Part shown: positions 7,823 to 16,378 of the stretch, piece after piece
Numbering within the stretch: position 1 is the first letter of the stretch
How the letters are laid out: every line of letters begins with the position of its first letter
Position numbers and translations under genes: made by a program
Assembly: GCA_902779575.1 (NCBI GenBank)
Contig: CACZBW010000011.1
Location: forward strand, 1 to 64,000
Reading direction: 5' to 3'
From: an uncultured Lachnospiraceae bacterium
GTDB lineage: Bacteria; Bacillota; Clostridia; Lachnospirales; Lachnospiraceae
Length of the DNA stretch: 64,000 nt
Notes under the pieces: generated by a model
What the model was told of the DNA's origin: nothing
The model's input: the letters and a program-made list of their open reading frames with translations, nothing else
Database searches by the model: none

Positions 7823-9232
7823 ATGGCTGGGAAAATGACTTTTGCACTGGCGTTCTGCAACCGCGGCTTCATGCCCGGCGAGCTCATCTATGGTGCCCGG
7901 GAGGATATGATCAAGGCAGTTACAGACGCCGGTTATAATTATATCGCCATGGACGCGGAGCTGACCCGTTACGGCGGTATCGAGACCCGCGATGAAGGAC
8001 TTCTGTATGCAAAGTGGCTGAAATCACACGAGGGCGAGTATGACGGAGTGATCTTCTCCATGCCGATCTTCGCGGACGAAAATGGTGCCATCACAGCTCT
8101 GCAGGATGCGGGCGTGCCCATTCTGATGCAGGCTTACCCTGATGAGATCGGCAAGATGGATTTTCAGCACAGGCGCGACGCCTTCTGCGGCAAATTCTCT
8201 GTCACTGACGTTTTCACCCAGTACGGCGTGCCCTTCACGGTGCTCAAGCCTCATGTGGTGCATCCCCTCAGCCCGAAGTTCCGGGAAAATCTGAGAGACT
8301 TCGCGGCTGTCTGCCGTGTGGTCAATGGCATGAAGCGCTTTAATCTGGGCTGCATCGGCGCCCGCACCACCGCCTTCAAGACCACACGTTTTGATGAGAT
8401 CGCCATGCAGAAGCACGGGATTAACGTAGAGTCTTTCGACCTCTCCGAATTGTTCTTCAAGGTACAGAACATGTCTGACGACGATCCCAGGGTCGTCGCC
8501 AAAAAAGAACACCTGATGAATTACACCGATTTCTCTCTGGTACCTGAGACAAACAAGAATACATTGGCAAAAGTTTCTGTCGCTATCGACGGCTATATCG
8601 ATGAATACCATCTGGACGCCCTGGCCCTGCGCTGCTGGAACGAGATGGAGCAGGTGCTGCGCATCTGTCCCTGCGTACTGCTGAGTGAGCTGAACGACCG
8701 CGGCATTGCTGCCTCCTGCGAGATTGATATGTGTTCCGCCATTACCATGCGGGCCATGAGCCTCGCCTCTGAACAGCCCACCGCTGTTCTTGACTGGAAC
8801 AACAACTACGGTGAAGAGGAGAACAAGGTCATTCTTTTCCACTGCGGCCCCGTTGCCCAGAGCCTGATGACCGGCAAGGGCACAGTCACCAACCACAAGA
8901 TGTTCGACAAGACCGATCCGGGTTCCGGCTGGGGCAGCAACGAGGGACGCATCAGGGCTTTCCCGACCACTCTTTCCAATTGCCAGACCAGAGACGGTAA
9001 GATTATTGTATACGCTTCCGAGGCGGAGTTTACTGACGATCCCATCGAACAGGCCTTCTTCGGCTGTGCGGGAGTGTGCGAGATCCCGGATATGGAAGAC
9101 AAGATGATCCGTCTCGCCCGGGGAGGCTTCAAGCATCACACCAGCGCAGGCGTAGGCCATATGAAAGACATTCTGAAAGAGGCTTTTACCACCTATCTTC
9201 ACTATGACTGGGTGGATATTGATAAGGACTGA
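7823..9232 (+). CDS. L-fucose/L-arabinose isomerase-like sugar isomerase
   Basis: A 469-residue protein. The C-terminal region (NEGRIRAFPTTLSNCQTRDGKIIVYASEAEF...GVGHMKDILKEA) matches the L-fucose isomerase C-terminal domain. The N-terminal two-thirds show alternating alpha/beta structure as in the FucI/AraA superfamily. It probably interconverts an aldose and a ketose; the exact sugar is unknown. The ATG at 7823 is preferred to 7817 because AGGAGG ends 7 bp before it. Codon choice is richer in C-ending codons than in the preceding genes. A strong terminator follows, so it is its own transcript, near the polyol genes. Confidence 0.8.
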   Translation: MAGKMTFALAFCNRGFMPGELIYGAREDMIKAVTDAGYNYIAMDAELTRYGGIETRDEGLLYAKWLKSHEGEYDGVIFSMPIFADENGAITALQDAGVPILMQAYPDEIGKMDFQHRRDAFCGKFSVTDVFTQYGVPFTVLKPHVVHPLSPKFRENLRDFAAVCRVVNGMKRFNLGCIGARTTAFKTTRFDEIAMQKHGINVESFDLSELFFKVQNMSDDDPRVVAKKEHLMNYTDFSLVPETNKNTLAKVSVAIDGYIDEYHLDALALRCWNEMEQVLRICPCVLLSELNDRGIAASCEIDMCSAITMRAMSLASEQPTAVLDWNNNYGEEENKVILFHCGPVAQSLMTGKGTVTNHKMFDKTDPGSGWGSNEGRIRAFPTTLSNCQTRDGKIIVYASEAEFTDDPIEQAFFGCAGVCEIPDMEDKMIRLARGGFKHHTSAGVGHMKDILKEAFTTYLHYDWVDIDKD

Positions 9233-9256
9233 CAGGATGCTTATATTTTGCAGCAA

Positions 9257-9290
9257 AGCCCGGGCTTTTCGAAGTCCGGGTTCTTGTTTT
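9257..9290 (+). terminator. Rho-independent terminator after the isomerase gene
   Basis: CCCGGGCTT (9259-9267) pairs with AAGTCCGGG (9272-9280), with one G-U pair, around a TTCG tetraloop, and is followed by TTCTTGTTTT. A UUCG-capped nine-pair stem plus a T-rich tail is a textbook intrinsic terminator, starting 26 bp after the isomerase stop codon. Confidence 0.8.
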
Positions 9291-9493
9291 ACAGGCTTTT
9301 TACAGGCTGAAAAGAAGAAGGGCAATCGTATTGTGATGCGCTGATTCAGTTTATATGTTATTATAAAAATGATGATCGGGATGGCGAAGCTTTAAAACAG
9401 AGATAGTCATTTGGAGCTGATACTGAGAGTTCTACCCGTGTAATCGAAAAGCAATAAGACACGAGTTCGTTTACAGAAAAAGGAGAAAGGCTT

Positions 9494-10444
9494 ATGAAGA
9501 TACTCGGTATTGTGGCAGGCCGTCACGGCGGCAACAGTGAAATTCTCGTCAAGGAAGCGCTTCTCGCCGCTCAGGCAAAAGGCGCGGAGTGTAAGATGAT
9601 CAACCTCTTTGACTATCATATCGAACACTGCACCGGCTGTGAAAGCTGCACGATGCAGATGGGCGAAGTGGCGATGGATCCGACAAAGAAATATAAGGGC
9701 TGCGTTCTGAAAAATAAGGACGATATGGATAAGATCGTCAATGAAATGCAGACCTGCGCCGGGGTGATCATCGGCGTGCCGACCTATGATCTGACGCCTA
9801 GTTCCCTTTATCTGAAGTTCGCTCAGAGATTCCTTGCCTACGAGCTGTCCTTCCGCCTTGAGATCGGTGATGTACAGGAAGATCCGCATACAGTCGCGGG
9901 ACTGATCGCGGTCGGCGGCTCCTGCCATGACTGGCAGACGCTCACTCTTGAAGCGATGGGCGCGACGATGTTCACGCAGTCTGTAATCGTCGTTGACCAG
10001 ATGATGGCAACCAGAAACGGCCGTCCGGGCAATGTCCTGCTCCGTCCGGAACAGCTCGAGAGAGCCCATAAGATGGGTGAAAATGTCGTGGAGGCGGCTT
10101 CCACGCCTGTGGAAGAGCGCAGGTGGATGGGAGATCCCGACCAGGGACTCTGTCCGAACTGCCATTCCGGCCTCATTTTCCGCGGCGAGGAGCACTGGGA
10201 CGGCCTGCAGTATCCATTTGAATGCGCAGTCTGCGGCGCAGGCGGAGACCTTGTCAAAGGGGAAGACGGGAAAATCCGCTTTGTGCTGGCGGAGAACGGC
10301 CTTGCCCGTGACAGAAACGTCAACGAATCCAGAGCGCTGCATCTGAAGGAGATCGTCGAAACAAGGATCGATTTTATGAAGCGCCAGGGAGAGATTCAGG
10401 GACTGAAGCAGCATTACAAAGAAGTGACATTCCCGGCGATCTGA
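9494..10444 (+). CDS. Flavodoxin-fold NAD(P)H-dependent oxidoreductase with zinc-ribbon tail
   Basis: A 316-residue protein. MKILGIVAGRHGGNSEIL is the FMN phosphate-binding start of the NADPH-dependent FMN reductase family, followed by HCTGCESC (C46, C49, C52), seen in the iron-sulfur-flavoprotein-like branch. Residues from about 218 hold two CxxC knuckles (LCPNCHSG and CAVCGAGG), suggesting a zinc ribbon or rubredoxin-like metal site. The likely role is flavin-dependent electron transfer or quinone/nitro reduction in the cytosol. AGGAG precedes the ATG, and a metallo-hydrolase gene follows 25 bp later in the same operon. Confidence 0.8.
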   Translation: MKILGIVAGRHGGNSEILVKEALLAAQAKGAECKMINLFDYHIEHCTGCESCTMQMGEVAMDPTKKYKGCVLKNKDDMDKIVNEMQTCAGVIIGVPTYDLTPSSLYLKFAQRFLAYELSFRLEIGDVQEDPHTVAGLIAVGGSCHDWQTLTLEAMGATMFTQSVIVVDQMMATRNGRPGNVLLRPEQLERAHKMGENVVEAASTPVEERRWMGDPDQGLCPNCHSGLIFRGEEHWDGLQYPFECAVCGAGGDLVKGEDGKIRFVLAENGLARDRNVNESRALHLKEIVETRIDFMKRQGEIQGLKQHYKEVTFPAI

Positions 10445-10469
10445 CTCAGGGAAAGCAGGAGGAAGGGAT

Positions 10470-11153
10470 ATGGAACTGATAAGACTGTCGGAACGGGTCT
10501 GGTATTCCATGTATGAGGAAGAGCGTGACAGGCCGTGTCTTGGCTATATCAAAGGGGACAGATGGAGCCTTGCGGTGGATGCGGGGCACTCGGCGGCACA
10601 TGTCAGGGAATTCTATGAGGCGCTGGAAAAGGAAGGCCTTCCGCTTCCCGCGCTGACAGCCATAACGCACTGGCACTGGGATCATGCTTTCGGCATGCAC
10701 AGCATAGCCGGACTGTCTGCCGCGAATGTCAGGACAAATCAGTATCTTATGGACTTTGCGGATCTGGTCAGAACGGAAGGCGTACAGAAATTCTTTGATC
10801 TGGATCCGAGTATCCGGAAGGAGTATGCATCCGGTGAACCTGTAGTGATCGTTCCGGCGGATATCGTGTTTGATGACAGGCTTGACCTTGATCTGGGCGG
10901 CGTTACTGCGCAGCTGAGTACATGCATTTCCCCGCACACGGATGATTCCACGCTGGTCTTTGTTCCGGAAGAGAAAGTCCTGTTTGTGGGAGACAGTATC
11001 GGGGGCGTATTTCCCAGCTGGGAAAAGGATCCGGAAAAGGCGGAGGCGCTGCTCCGCACGCTCATGGCCTATGACGCGGAACAGATCCTGCACGGGCATG
11101 GCCTTGCCTTTTCCAGGGAAGAACTGCCCGGGATACTGGCAGATGAAGCTTAA
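10470..11153 (+). CDS. MBL-fold metallo-hydrolase
   Basis: A 227-residue metallo-beta-lactamase-fold protein with the di-metal motif HWHWDH (H67, H69, D71, H72) and later GDSIGG and LHGHG metal-ligand regions. Family members hydrolyse thioesters, phosphodiesters or lactones; the substrate here is unknown. GGAGGAAGGG precedes the ATG. It follows the flavoprotein gene by 25 bp and ends 9 bp from the convergent regulator gene. Confidence 0.85.
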   Translation: MELIRLSERVWYSMYEEERDRPCLGYIKGDRWSLAVDAGHSAAHVREFYEALEKEGLPLPALTAITHWHWDHAFGMHSIAGLSAANVRTNQYLMDFADLVRTEGVQKFFDLDPSIRKEYASGEPVVIVPADIVFDDRLDLDLGGVTAQLSTCISPHTDDSTLVFVPEEKVLFVGDSIGGVFPSWEKDPEKAEALLRTLMAYDAEQILHGHGLAFSREELPGILADEA

Positions 11154-11162
11154 CGATACTTT

Positions 11163-12299
11163 TCAGATCGAGGATATGAACTCATCAATATACATGAGCG
11201 CGGCGCCTGTGGCGGCCGCCTCATTTTTATATTTGCAGAAAGACAGATAACTCACGTCATCGCTGAAAGGGTCCAGTTCTTTGACCTTATCCTGCAGCTG
11301 GGAAAGATATTTTTCCGCGAACTGGCCAAGGTATCCGCCGACGACAACCTTGCAGTCGAAGAGCAGGCGGATCGTATTGATGCCGTGGGCAAGATGGTTC
11401 AGGTATTTTTCCCAGAGCTGCAGGGCTCTTTCATCCTTTTCTTCCAGCAGCTGGAAGTAATCCGCCAGATCCCCGTCGCAGATCGCGCTCAGGACGCGTG
11501 TGGAACAGTATGCTTCCAGGCATCCGTTTCCTCCGCAGTAGCACTTCTTTCCGTTTTCCATGATTTTGATATGGCCCACTTCCCCGCTGCGGTTATGCTT
11601 TCCCACGTAAGGCTGATTATGAAGCATGACGCCGCCGCCGAGGCTGTCGCTGATCATCATATAGAAAAAATCGGACGTATCTTCATCGACCGAGCGTTCC
11701 GCGTACGCCGCCGCTTCCGTATCATGGAAGAACGCGGTGGGGAAGGAAATATATTTGGAAAACTCTTCACATTCCATGACCGGATCGTCATTCAGAACGC
11801 CGTTGTAGTAAGTCTGCCGGCCGTCTTTCGTGATCAGGGCAGGAAGGACGATTGCAACGCCGAGTACCTTGTCCCGGTTGATGTTTCCTGTCACCAGCAG
11901 CTCGTCCACGACGCGCCCCAGTTTTCTGAAATAGGAATCCTGCCTGCAGTAAACCTGGGAATAGCGGACCTGGCAGGTCAGGCGTCCGGACAGGTCCACT
12001 GCGACGCCCGAAATATGGTGCCGGGTAATGGCGACCGCGATGGCATACCGCTGTTTGGAATTCACTTCATAGATTTTGGAACTCCGGCCTCCGGTGTTGC
12101 CGCGCTGGCCCGGTGACAGCAGCAGCTGATCTTCTTCCATGGAGATCAGGTTTTTATTTACAGTAGGAATACTCAGATCAAGCTTGCGGGACAATTCCTG
12201 GCTGGACATGCGGCCGGATGTCTGCAGCGCCTTGAAAATACGAACACGGTTATTTTTCTTAATGTCGTCACGCGTGATGGTATTGAACTGCTGTGCCAT
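11163..12299 (-). CDS. ROK family transcriptional regulator
   Basis: A 378-residue protein with an N-terminal MarR/XylR-like helix-turn-helix (SSQELSRKLDLSIPTVNKNL, about residues 35-55) and a ROK sugar-kinase-like domain bearing the zinc motif CYCGGNGCLE. ROK repressors bind a sugar or sugar phosphate and release operators. The start at 12299 (MAQQFN) is chosen because GAAGGAGA sits 5 bp upstream; the open frame continues to 12428 without a better signal. It is divergent from the polyol operon at 12760, and the intergenic region contains two inverted repeats, so it probably controls that operon. Confidence 0.9.
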   Translation of the reverse strand: MAQQFNTITRDDIKKNNRVRIFKALQTSGRMSSQELSRKLDLSIPTVNKNLISMEEDQLLLSPGQRGNTGGRSSKIYEVNSKQRYAIAVAITRHHISGVAVDLSGRLTCQVRYSQVYCRQDSYFRKLGRVVDELLVTGNINRDKVLGVAIVLPALITKDGRQTYYNGVLNDDPVMECEEFSKYISFPTAFFHDTEAAAYAERSVDEDTSDFFYMMISDSLGGGVMLHNQPYVGKHNRSGEVGHIKIMENGKKCYCGGNGCLEAYCSTRVLSAICDGDLADYFQLLEEKDERALQLWEKYLNHLAHGINTIRLLFDCKVVVGGYLGQFAEKYLSQLQDKVKELDPFSDDVSYLSFCKYKNEAAATGAALMYIDEFISSI

Positions 12300-12483
12300 A
12301 ATGTCTCCTTCTGTATGACCAGGAACATCCTGGCGTTTCTGGCGCGGCGCTGAGGCTGTCTCAACAGTATCCTGTGCGCGCGTCTGCGGTTCGGCGGAGT
12401 CTTCAGAGCCGGCTGTCTGGTTTCTCAAAAGGAAAGTTTGGGAATTCTGTCAGCCAGGTCTTGTAAATTTATAAAAAATGATA

Positions 12484-12500
12484 GTATAATTTGATTATAC
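12484..12500. promoter_or_regulatory. Inverted repeat, candidate operator 1
   Basis: GTATAAT (12484-12490) and ATTATAC (12494-12500) are perfect inverted halves around TTG. It lies in the 460-bp AT-rich region between the ROK regulator and the dehydrogenase gene. It could be an operator or overlapping promoter elements read in both directions, since each half contains a TATAAT-like box. Confidence 0.5.
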
Positions 12501-12534
12501 AAGTTGCCGCTGTCGTCAGAACTGCCGAAAATGA

Positions 12535-12550
12535 TGTTATTTATATAACA
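12535..12550. promoter_or_regulatory. Inverted repeat, candidate operator 2
   Basis: TGTTAT (12535-12540) and ATAACA (12545-12550) form a perfect inverted repeat with a 4-bp spacer (TTAT). It lies about 50 bp upstream of the best promoter for the polyol operon. Size and symmetry suit a dimeric repressor such as the divergent ROK protein. Binding is not demonstrated. Confidence 0.45.
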
Positions 12551-12601
12551 ATTTAGAATATATTCACAAAAATAAAAATTGGCATTTGTTGGGTTTGTCT
12601 A

Positions 12602-12630
12602 TTGTTTTTGGAAGCGGCAGGGTTTACAAT
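12602..12630 (+). promoter_or_regulatory. Predicted sigma-A promoter of the polyol operon
   Basis: TTGTTT (12602-12607), a 17-bp spacer and TACAAT (12625-12630) resemble a vegetative promoter. The spacer begins TTGGAAGCGG, which shares the TGNAANCG half of a catabolite-responsive element but not the other half. The transcript would start near 12637, giving a leader of about 120 nt to the ATG at 12760. Confidence 0.4.
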
Positions 12631-12759
12631 CGGTTTATAAAGTGAATTTAAAAACAAGTAAAATAATTGATTTTTATTTTCGCTTTTAAATTAACTTTGA
12701 GTTTCTTTATTGCTTAAAATATAGCCCATCAAAGCAAAGAAAACAAGAAGGAGGTTTCT

Positions 12760-13848
12760 ATGGCAGCAAAAGGTTCAATTCCAAAAACTATGAAGGCACT
12801 TGTTGCGTACGGAAGAGGGGATTACCGCTTTGAACCGGAATATCCAACTCCTGAATGCGGACCGGATGATATCATTATCAAAACGGAAGGCTGCGGAGTC
12901 TGCGCGGGCGATCTGAAATGCCAGCACGGCGTTGCGATGTTCTGGGGGGATGAATTCCAGCCGGCATGGGTGAAACCTCCATTCATTCCGGGTCATGAGT
13001 TCTTCGGAAGAGTGGTGCAGGTCGGTGAGAACGTCACGGAATATGATCTGGGCGACCGCATCACCGCCGACCAGATTGTACCCTGCGGGAAGTGCAGATT
13101 CTGTAAGGACGGGCATTACTGGATGTGCCAGCCGCATGATATGTACGGCTATCAGTATTACAACAACGGCGGCATGGCAGAGTACGTCCGCTATGTGAAA
13201 AACAGCGTGATCACCCGTGTTCCGGAAGAGATGACTCTGGAACAGGCGCTTCTGATCGAACCGTTCGGCTGCTCCAAACATGCTGTGGACCGCGCGCAGA
13301 TCACGAATGAAGACGTTGTGGTAATCTCCGGCGCAGGGACGTTAGGACTTGGCATGATCACCTACGCCAGAATGAAGAATCCGAAGTGCCTGATCGTTCT
13401 GGATATGCAGGATAACCGTCTTGAGAAGGCAAAAGAGTTCGGCGCGGATCTGGTATTCAACCCGGGCAATTGCGATATCGACAAGGAGATCAAAGCCCTT
13501 ACAGACGGATACGGCTGCGATATTTATATCGAGGCAACCGGCAATCCCGCCAGTGTCCGCCAGGGTCTGACCATTATCCGGAAGCTGGGCAGATTTGTCG
13601 AGTTCAGTGTCTTTGGAAAAGAGACAACTGTTGACTGGTCCATCATCGGCGACAGAAAAGAACTGGATATCCTCGGATCCCACCTCAGCCCCTACGCATA
13701 TCCGTTTGTTATTGAAAACATGCTGAAAGGCAATATCAAGACCAACGGCGTCGTATCCAGCATCTTCAAGCTTGAGGAGTGGGAGAAGGCATTTGAATAC
13801 GCGACCGGAAAATACGGCGACTTCAAGGTGGCTTTCAAATTTGACTGA
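12760..13848 (+). CDS. Zinc-dependent medium-chain alcohol (polyol) dehydrogenase
   Basis: A 362-residue MDR-family enzyme. It has the catalytic-zinc region (GCGVCAGD, GHE at 78-80), the four structural-zinc cysteines C109, C112, C115 and C123, and the NAD-binding GAGTLGLG. The sequence reads most like sugar-alcohol dehydrogenases such as erythritol/threitol dehydrogenases rather than ethanol dehydrogenases. It likely oxidises an imported polyol with NAD in the cytosol. It is the first gene of the transport operon, with GAAGGAGG ahead of the ATG. The substrate assignment is inference from family feel and from the kinase and transporter partners. Confidence 0.85.
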   Translation: MAAKGSIPKTMKALVAYGRGDYRFEPEYPTPECGPDDIIIKTEGCGVCAGDLKCQHGVAMFWGDEFQPAWVKPPFIPGHEFFGRVVQVGENVTEYDLGDRITADQIVPCGKCRFCKDGHYWMCQPHDMYGYQYYNNGGMAEYVRYVKNSVITRVPEEMTLEQALLIEPFGCSKHAVDRAQITNEDVVVISGAGTLGLGMITYARMKNPKCLIVLDMQDNRLEKAKEFGADLVFNPGNCDIDKEIKALTDGYGCDIYIEATGNPASVRQGLTIIRKLGRFVEFSVFGKETTVDWSIIGDRKELDILGSHLSPYAYPFVIENMLKGNIKTNGVVSSIFKLEEWEKAFEYATGKYGDFKVAFKFD

Positions 13849-13940
13849 AGCGGTCTTTTCACCCGGTAACCTGGCCAGTGGGCCATCGAAATAGAAACCA
13901 TCAACAACCAACAACAGACAATCAACAAAGGAGGCAGTCA

Positions 13941-15326
13941 ATGAAGAAATTATTAGCAATCGGTTTATCAGCTATGATGCTGGCTTCCACTCTTGCAGTT
14001 TCCGTTCCCGCGGACGAGGCAGGAGACTTCGACTGGAAGAAGTTTGACGGCGAAGAGATTACGGTTCTGTTCTCTGAGCATACCTACGCTGACGCTGTTG
14101 AGCAGAAGCTGGATGAGTTCACAGAGAAGACCGGCATCAAAGTTAATTACTCCAGCATGCCGGAAGGCAACTATTTCGAAAAGCTGAACGTTGAGCTTAG
14201 CAGCCACTCCGGTTCCATCGATGTATTCATGACCGGTGCGTATCAGTCCTGGGAATATGCGACAGCGGGCAATCTTGAGCCGCTTGAGAATTTCATCGAT
14301 ACAGACCTGACCTCTCCGGAATGGCAGTATGATGATTTCATCCCGGCAGTTATCGATGCTCTTAAGTGGGACTGCGTTCCCGGACATGCTGTAGGTGAAG
14401 GTTCCCAGTGGGCGCTTCCCATGGGCTGGGAAGTTAACATCCTTACCTACAACAAGAAGATCCTTGAAGAGAAGGGCCTTCCGGTTCCGGAAACAGCTGA
14501 GCAGCTTCTCGAAGACGCGAAGGCACTCAATGAGTTCAACGGTTCCGGTACTTACGGTCTTGCAGTCCGCGGTCTTCCGGACTGGGGCACCATCCATCCG
14601 GCATACATGTCCCTGTACTCCACCTGGGGCGCAAAGGATTTCGAGATCGAAGACGGCAAACTTGTCAGCCAGGTTAATTCTCCGGAAGCTGTCGCCATGA
14701 CAGAGTACTGGGTTGACCTTGTAAAGAACGGCGGCGCTCCGCAGTGGGCTACCTACGGCTGGGAGATGTGCGGCGCAGACCTTGGCGCAGGCAAAGCAGC
14801 TATGATGTGGGATGCTGACAGAGGCGGCTACACACAGAACGTTGAAGGCGCATCCGCAGAAGCAGGCAACTTCGCATTCGGTATGGTTCCGTATCCGGAA
14901 TCCGCAGGAAAGACCGCTGACGACATGAGATCCAACCTCTGGGTGTGGTCCATGGCTATGAATGCTGACTCCGCCAAGAAGGAAGCGGCATGGTACTTCA
15001 TGCAGTACTTCACCAGCCCCGAGTTCATGCTCTGGTCCGGCACAGACGCAGCCTGCACAGATACTCCTCGTACATCCGTACTTGAGAGCGATGCTTACAA
15101 AGAGTCTGTTGCAAATGCAGAAGGATACTATGAAGCATTCTCCACCATTTCCGCGAACGCCAGCATCTTCTTCACCGCTCAGCCGTACTTCACAGAGACA
15201 ACGACTGAATGGGCAAAGACCCTTCAGGAACTTGTGACAACTGATAAGTATGCCTCCGTTCAGGATGCGATGGATGAGCTGAAGGCAACCATGGATGAGA
15301 TGGTTTCCGATCTTGAAGTCGAATAA
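13941..15326 (+). CDS. Carbohydrate/polyol ABC transporter substrate-binding protein
   Basis: A 461-residue family-1 extracellular solute-binding protein. A signal peptide (MKKLLAIGLSAMMLASTLAVSVPADE) precedes the mature two-lobed fold. There is no cysteine in the signal region, so the usual Gram-positive lipobox is absent and cleavage near VPA-DE is expected. The ATG at 13941 follows AAAGGAGG. It captures the substrate for the two permeases downstream. The lack of an obvious lipid anchor is odd for a Firmicute and raises the question of how it is retained. Confidence 0.88.
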   Translation: MKKLLAIGLSAMMLASTLAVSVPADEAGDFDWKKFDGEEITVLFSEHTYADAVEQKLDEFTEKTGIKVNYSSMPEGNYFEKLNVELSSHSGSIDVFMTGAYQSWEYATAGNLEPLENFIDTDLTSPEWQYDDFIPAVIDALKWDCVPGHAVGEGSQWALPMGWEVNILTYNKKILEEKGLPVPETAEQLLEDAKALNEFNGSGTYGLAVRGLPDWGTIHPAYMSLYSTWGAKDFEIEDGKLVSQVNSPEAVAMTEYWVDLVKNGGAPQWATYGWEMCGADLGAGKAAMMWDADRGGYTQNVEGASAEAGNFAFGMVPYPESAGKTADDMRSNLWVWSMAMNADSAKKEAAWYFMQYFTSPEFMLWSGTDAACTDTPRTSVLESDAYKESVANAEGYYEAFSTISANASIFFTAQPYFTETTTEWAKTLQELVTTDKYASVQDAMDELKATMDEMVSDLEVE

Positions 15327-15336
15327 TTAAACAGAA

Positions 15337-15412
15337 CTGTCTGCGCTGCAGACAGGGAAAAAGCTGCATATTGAAAAGCATCCACAAGGGAGGGAATATA
15401 GTTCCCTCCCTT
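15337..15412 (+). promoter_or_regulatory. Two intercistronic stem-loops between binding protein and permease
   Basis: CTGTCTGC/GCAGACAG (15337-15355, loop GCT) is followed by AAGGGAGGGAA/TTCCCTCCCTT (15386-15412), an 11-pair perfect stem. The second is followed by only a short T run and then A-rich sequence, so it probably acts as a partial terminator or 3' RNA stabiliser. Such structures typically make the binding protein more abundant than the permeases. Confidence 0.65.
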
Positions 15413-15439
15413 TCTAAAAAATAAAATGTGAGGTTGAAC

Positions 15440-16366
15440 ATGTCTGAACAAAAAAATGGAAAATCTCAGTTCAATAAGGTGCCCTTCGGGACAAGGGTCA
15501 GACCGTATCTGATTGTTGCTCCCTCACTGATCATTACCATTGGCATCATGGTGCCGTTTGTGATGGCGATCTGGTACTCTCTTACAAATTATTCCTTCAA
15601 ACTTCCGACGCACAAATTTGTGGGGCTGAAAAACTGGGTGGACATGCTCACGTCGGCAGATTTCTGGAATGCGCTTAAAGTATCTCTGATGTACGGCCTG
15701 ATTTCCACCGCAATTGAAATGCTGCTTGGCCTCGGAGTGGCCATCCTGCTTAACAACCTGAACAACCGGCTTTCCAGGATTCTCAGAGTGCTTCTGGTGT
15801 TCCCGCTCATGGTGGCACCGGTCACAGCTACCATCGTATGGCAGCTGATGCTGAACAGTTCTGTAGGTATTGTGGAAAAGCTTTTTAATATCTTCGGGAT
15901 TTACAACTTCCCCTGGGCAGCATCTCCGAAGACGGCACTGCTCACTGTTATCATGATTGACGTCTGGATTAATACGGCGTTTATCATCCTGCTGGTTCTG
16001 GCGGGTCTGCAGTCTCTTCCGAAGTCTCCGTTTGAATCCGCCAAAATCGACGGCGGAAGCGCCTGGTTTAACTTCGTCAACCTGACGCTCCCGATGTTAA
16101 AGCCCAGTCTTTACATCGCGCTGCTGTTCAGACTGATGGCCGCCCTGCAGGAATATGCGGTTATCTTCGCTCTTACAAAAGGCGGTCCCGGCGACACGCT
16201 TATGTCACTTTCGCTTACGGCGTATCAGAAGGGCTTTAAATTCCAGAAGTTCGGTTCTGCTATTCCGTTTATCCTGGTCCTGTGGCTGGTCATCAATATT
16301 GCGGCGAAGCAGATTGTAAAACTGCAGCGCAACGCCCAGAAACAGGCGGCGGGTCTGGAAGAATAA
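15440..16366 (+). CDS. Sugar/polyol ABC transporter permease, MalF type
   Basis: A 308-residue integral membrane protein with six predicted helices. It carries the EAA loop FESAKIDGGSAWFNFVNLTLPMLKPSL that docks on the ATPase. The N-terminus (MSEQKNGKSQF) is cytoplasmic. The ATG at 15440 is preferred to a GTG at 15428 because GAGG lies about 6 bp ahead. It pairs with the permease gene that begins 12 bp downstream to form the channel. Confidence 0.9.
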   Translation: MSEQKNGKSQFNKVPFGTRVRPYLIVAPSLIITIGIMVPFVMAIWYSLTNYSFKLPTHKFVGLKNWVDMLTSADFWNALKVSLMYGLISTAIEMLLGLGVAILLNNLNNRLSRILRVLLVFPLMVAPVTATIVWQLMLNSSVGIVEKLFNIFGIYNFPWAASPKTALLTVIMIDVWINTAFIILLVLAGLQSLPKSPFESAKIDGGSAWFNFVNLTLPMLKPSLYIALLFRLMAALQEYAVIFALTKGGPGDTLMSLSLTAYQKGFKFQKFGSAIPFILVLWLVINIAAKQIVKLQRNAQKQAAGLEE

Positions 16367-16378
16367 AGGAGGTAAGGT

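Noticed and set aside
8024..9325. 433-codon minus-strand open frame opposite the isomerase gene
   Set aside because: It is a shadow of the plus-strand L-fucose isomerase-like gene, which has family motifs and a strong ribosome site; the minus frame shows no motif.
12300..12428. N-terminal extension of the ROK regulator
   Set aside because: The frame is open but the residues are low-complexity, and GAAGGAGA is correctly placed only for the start at 12299.
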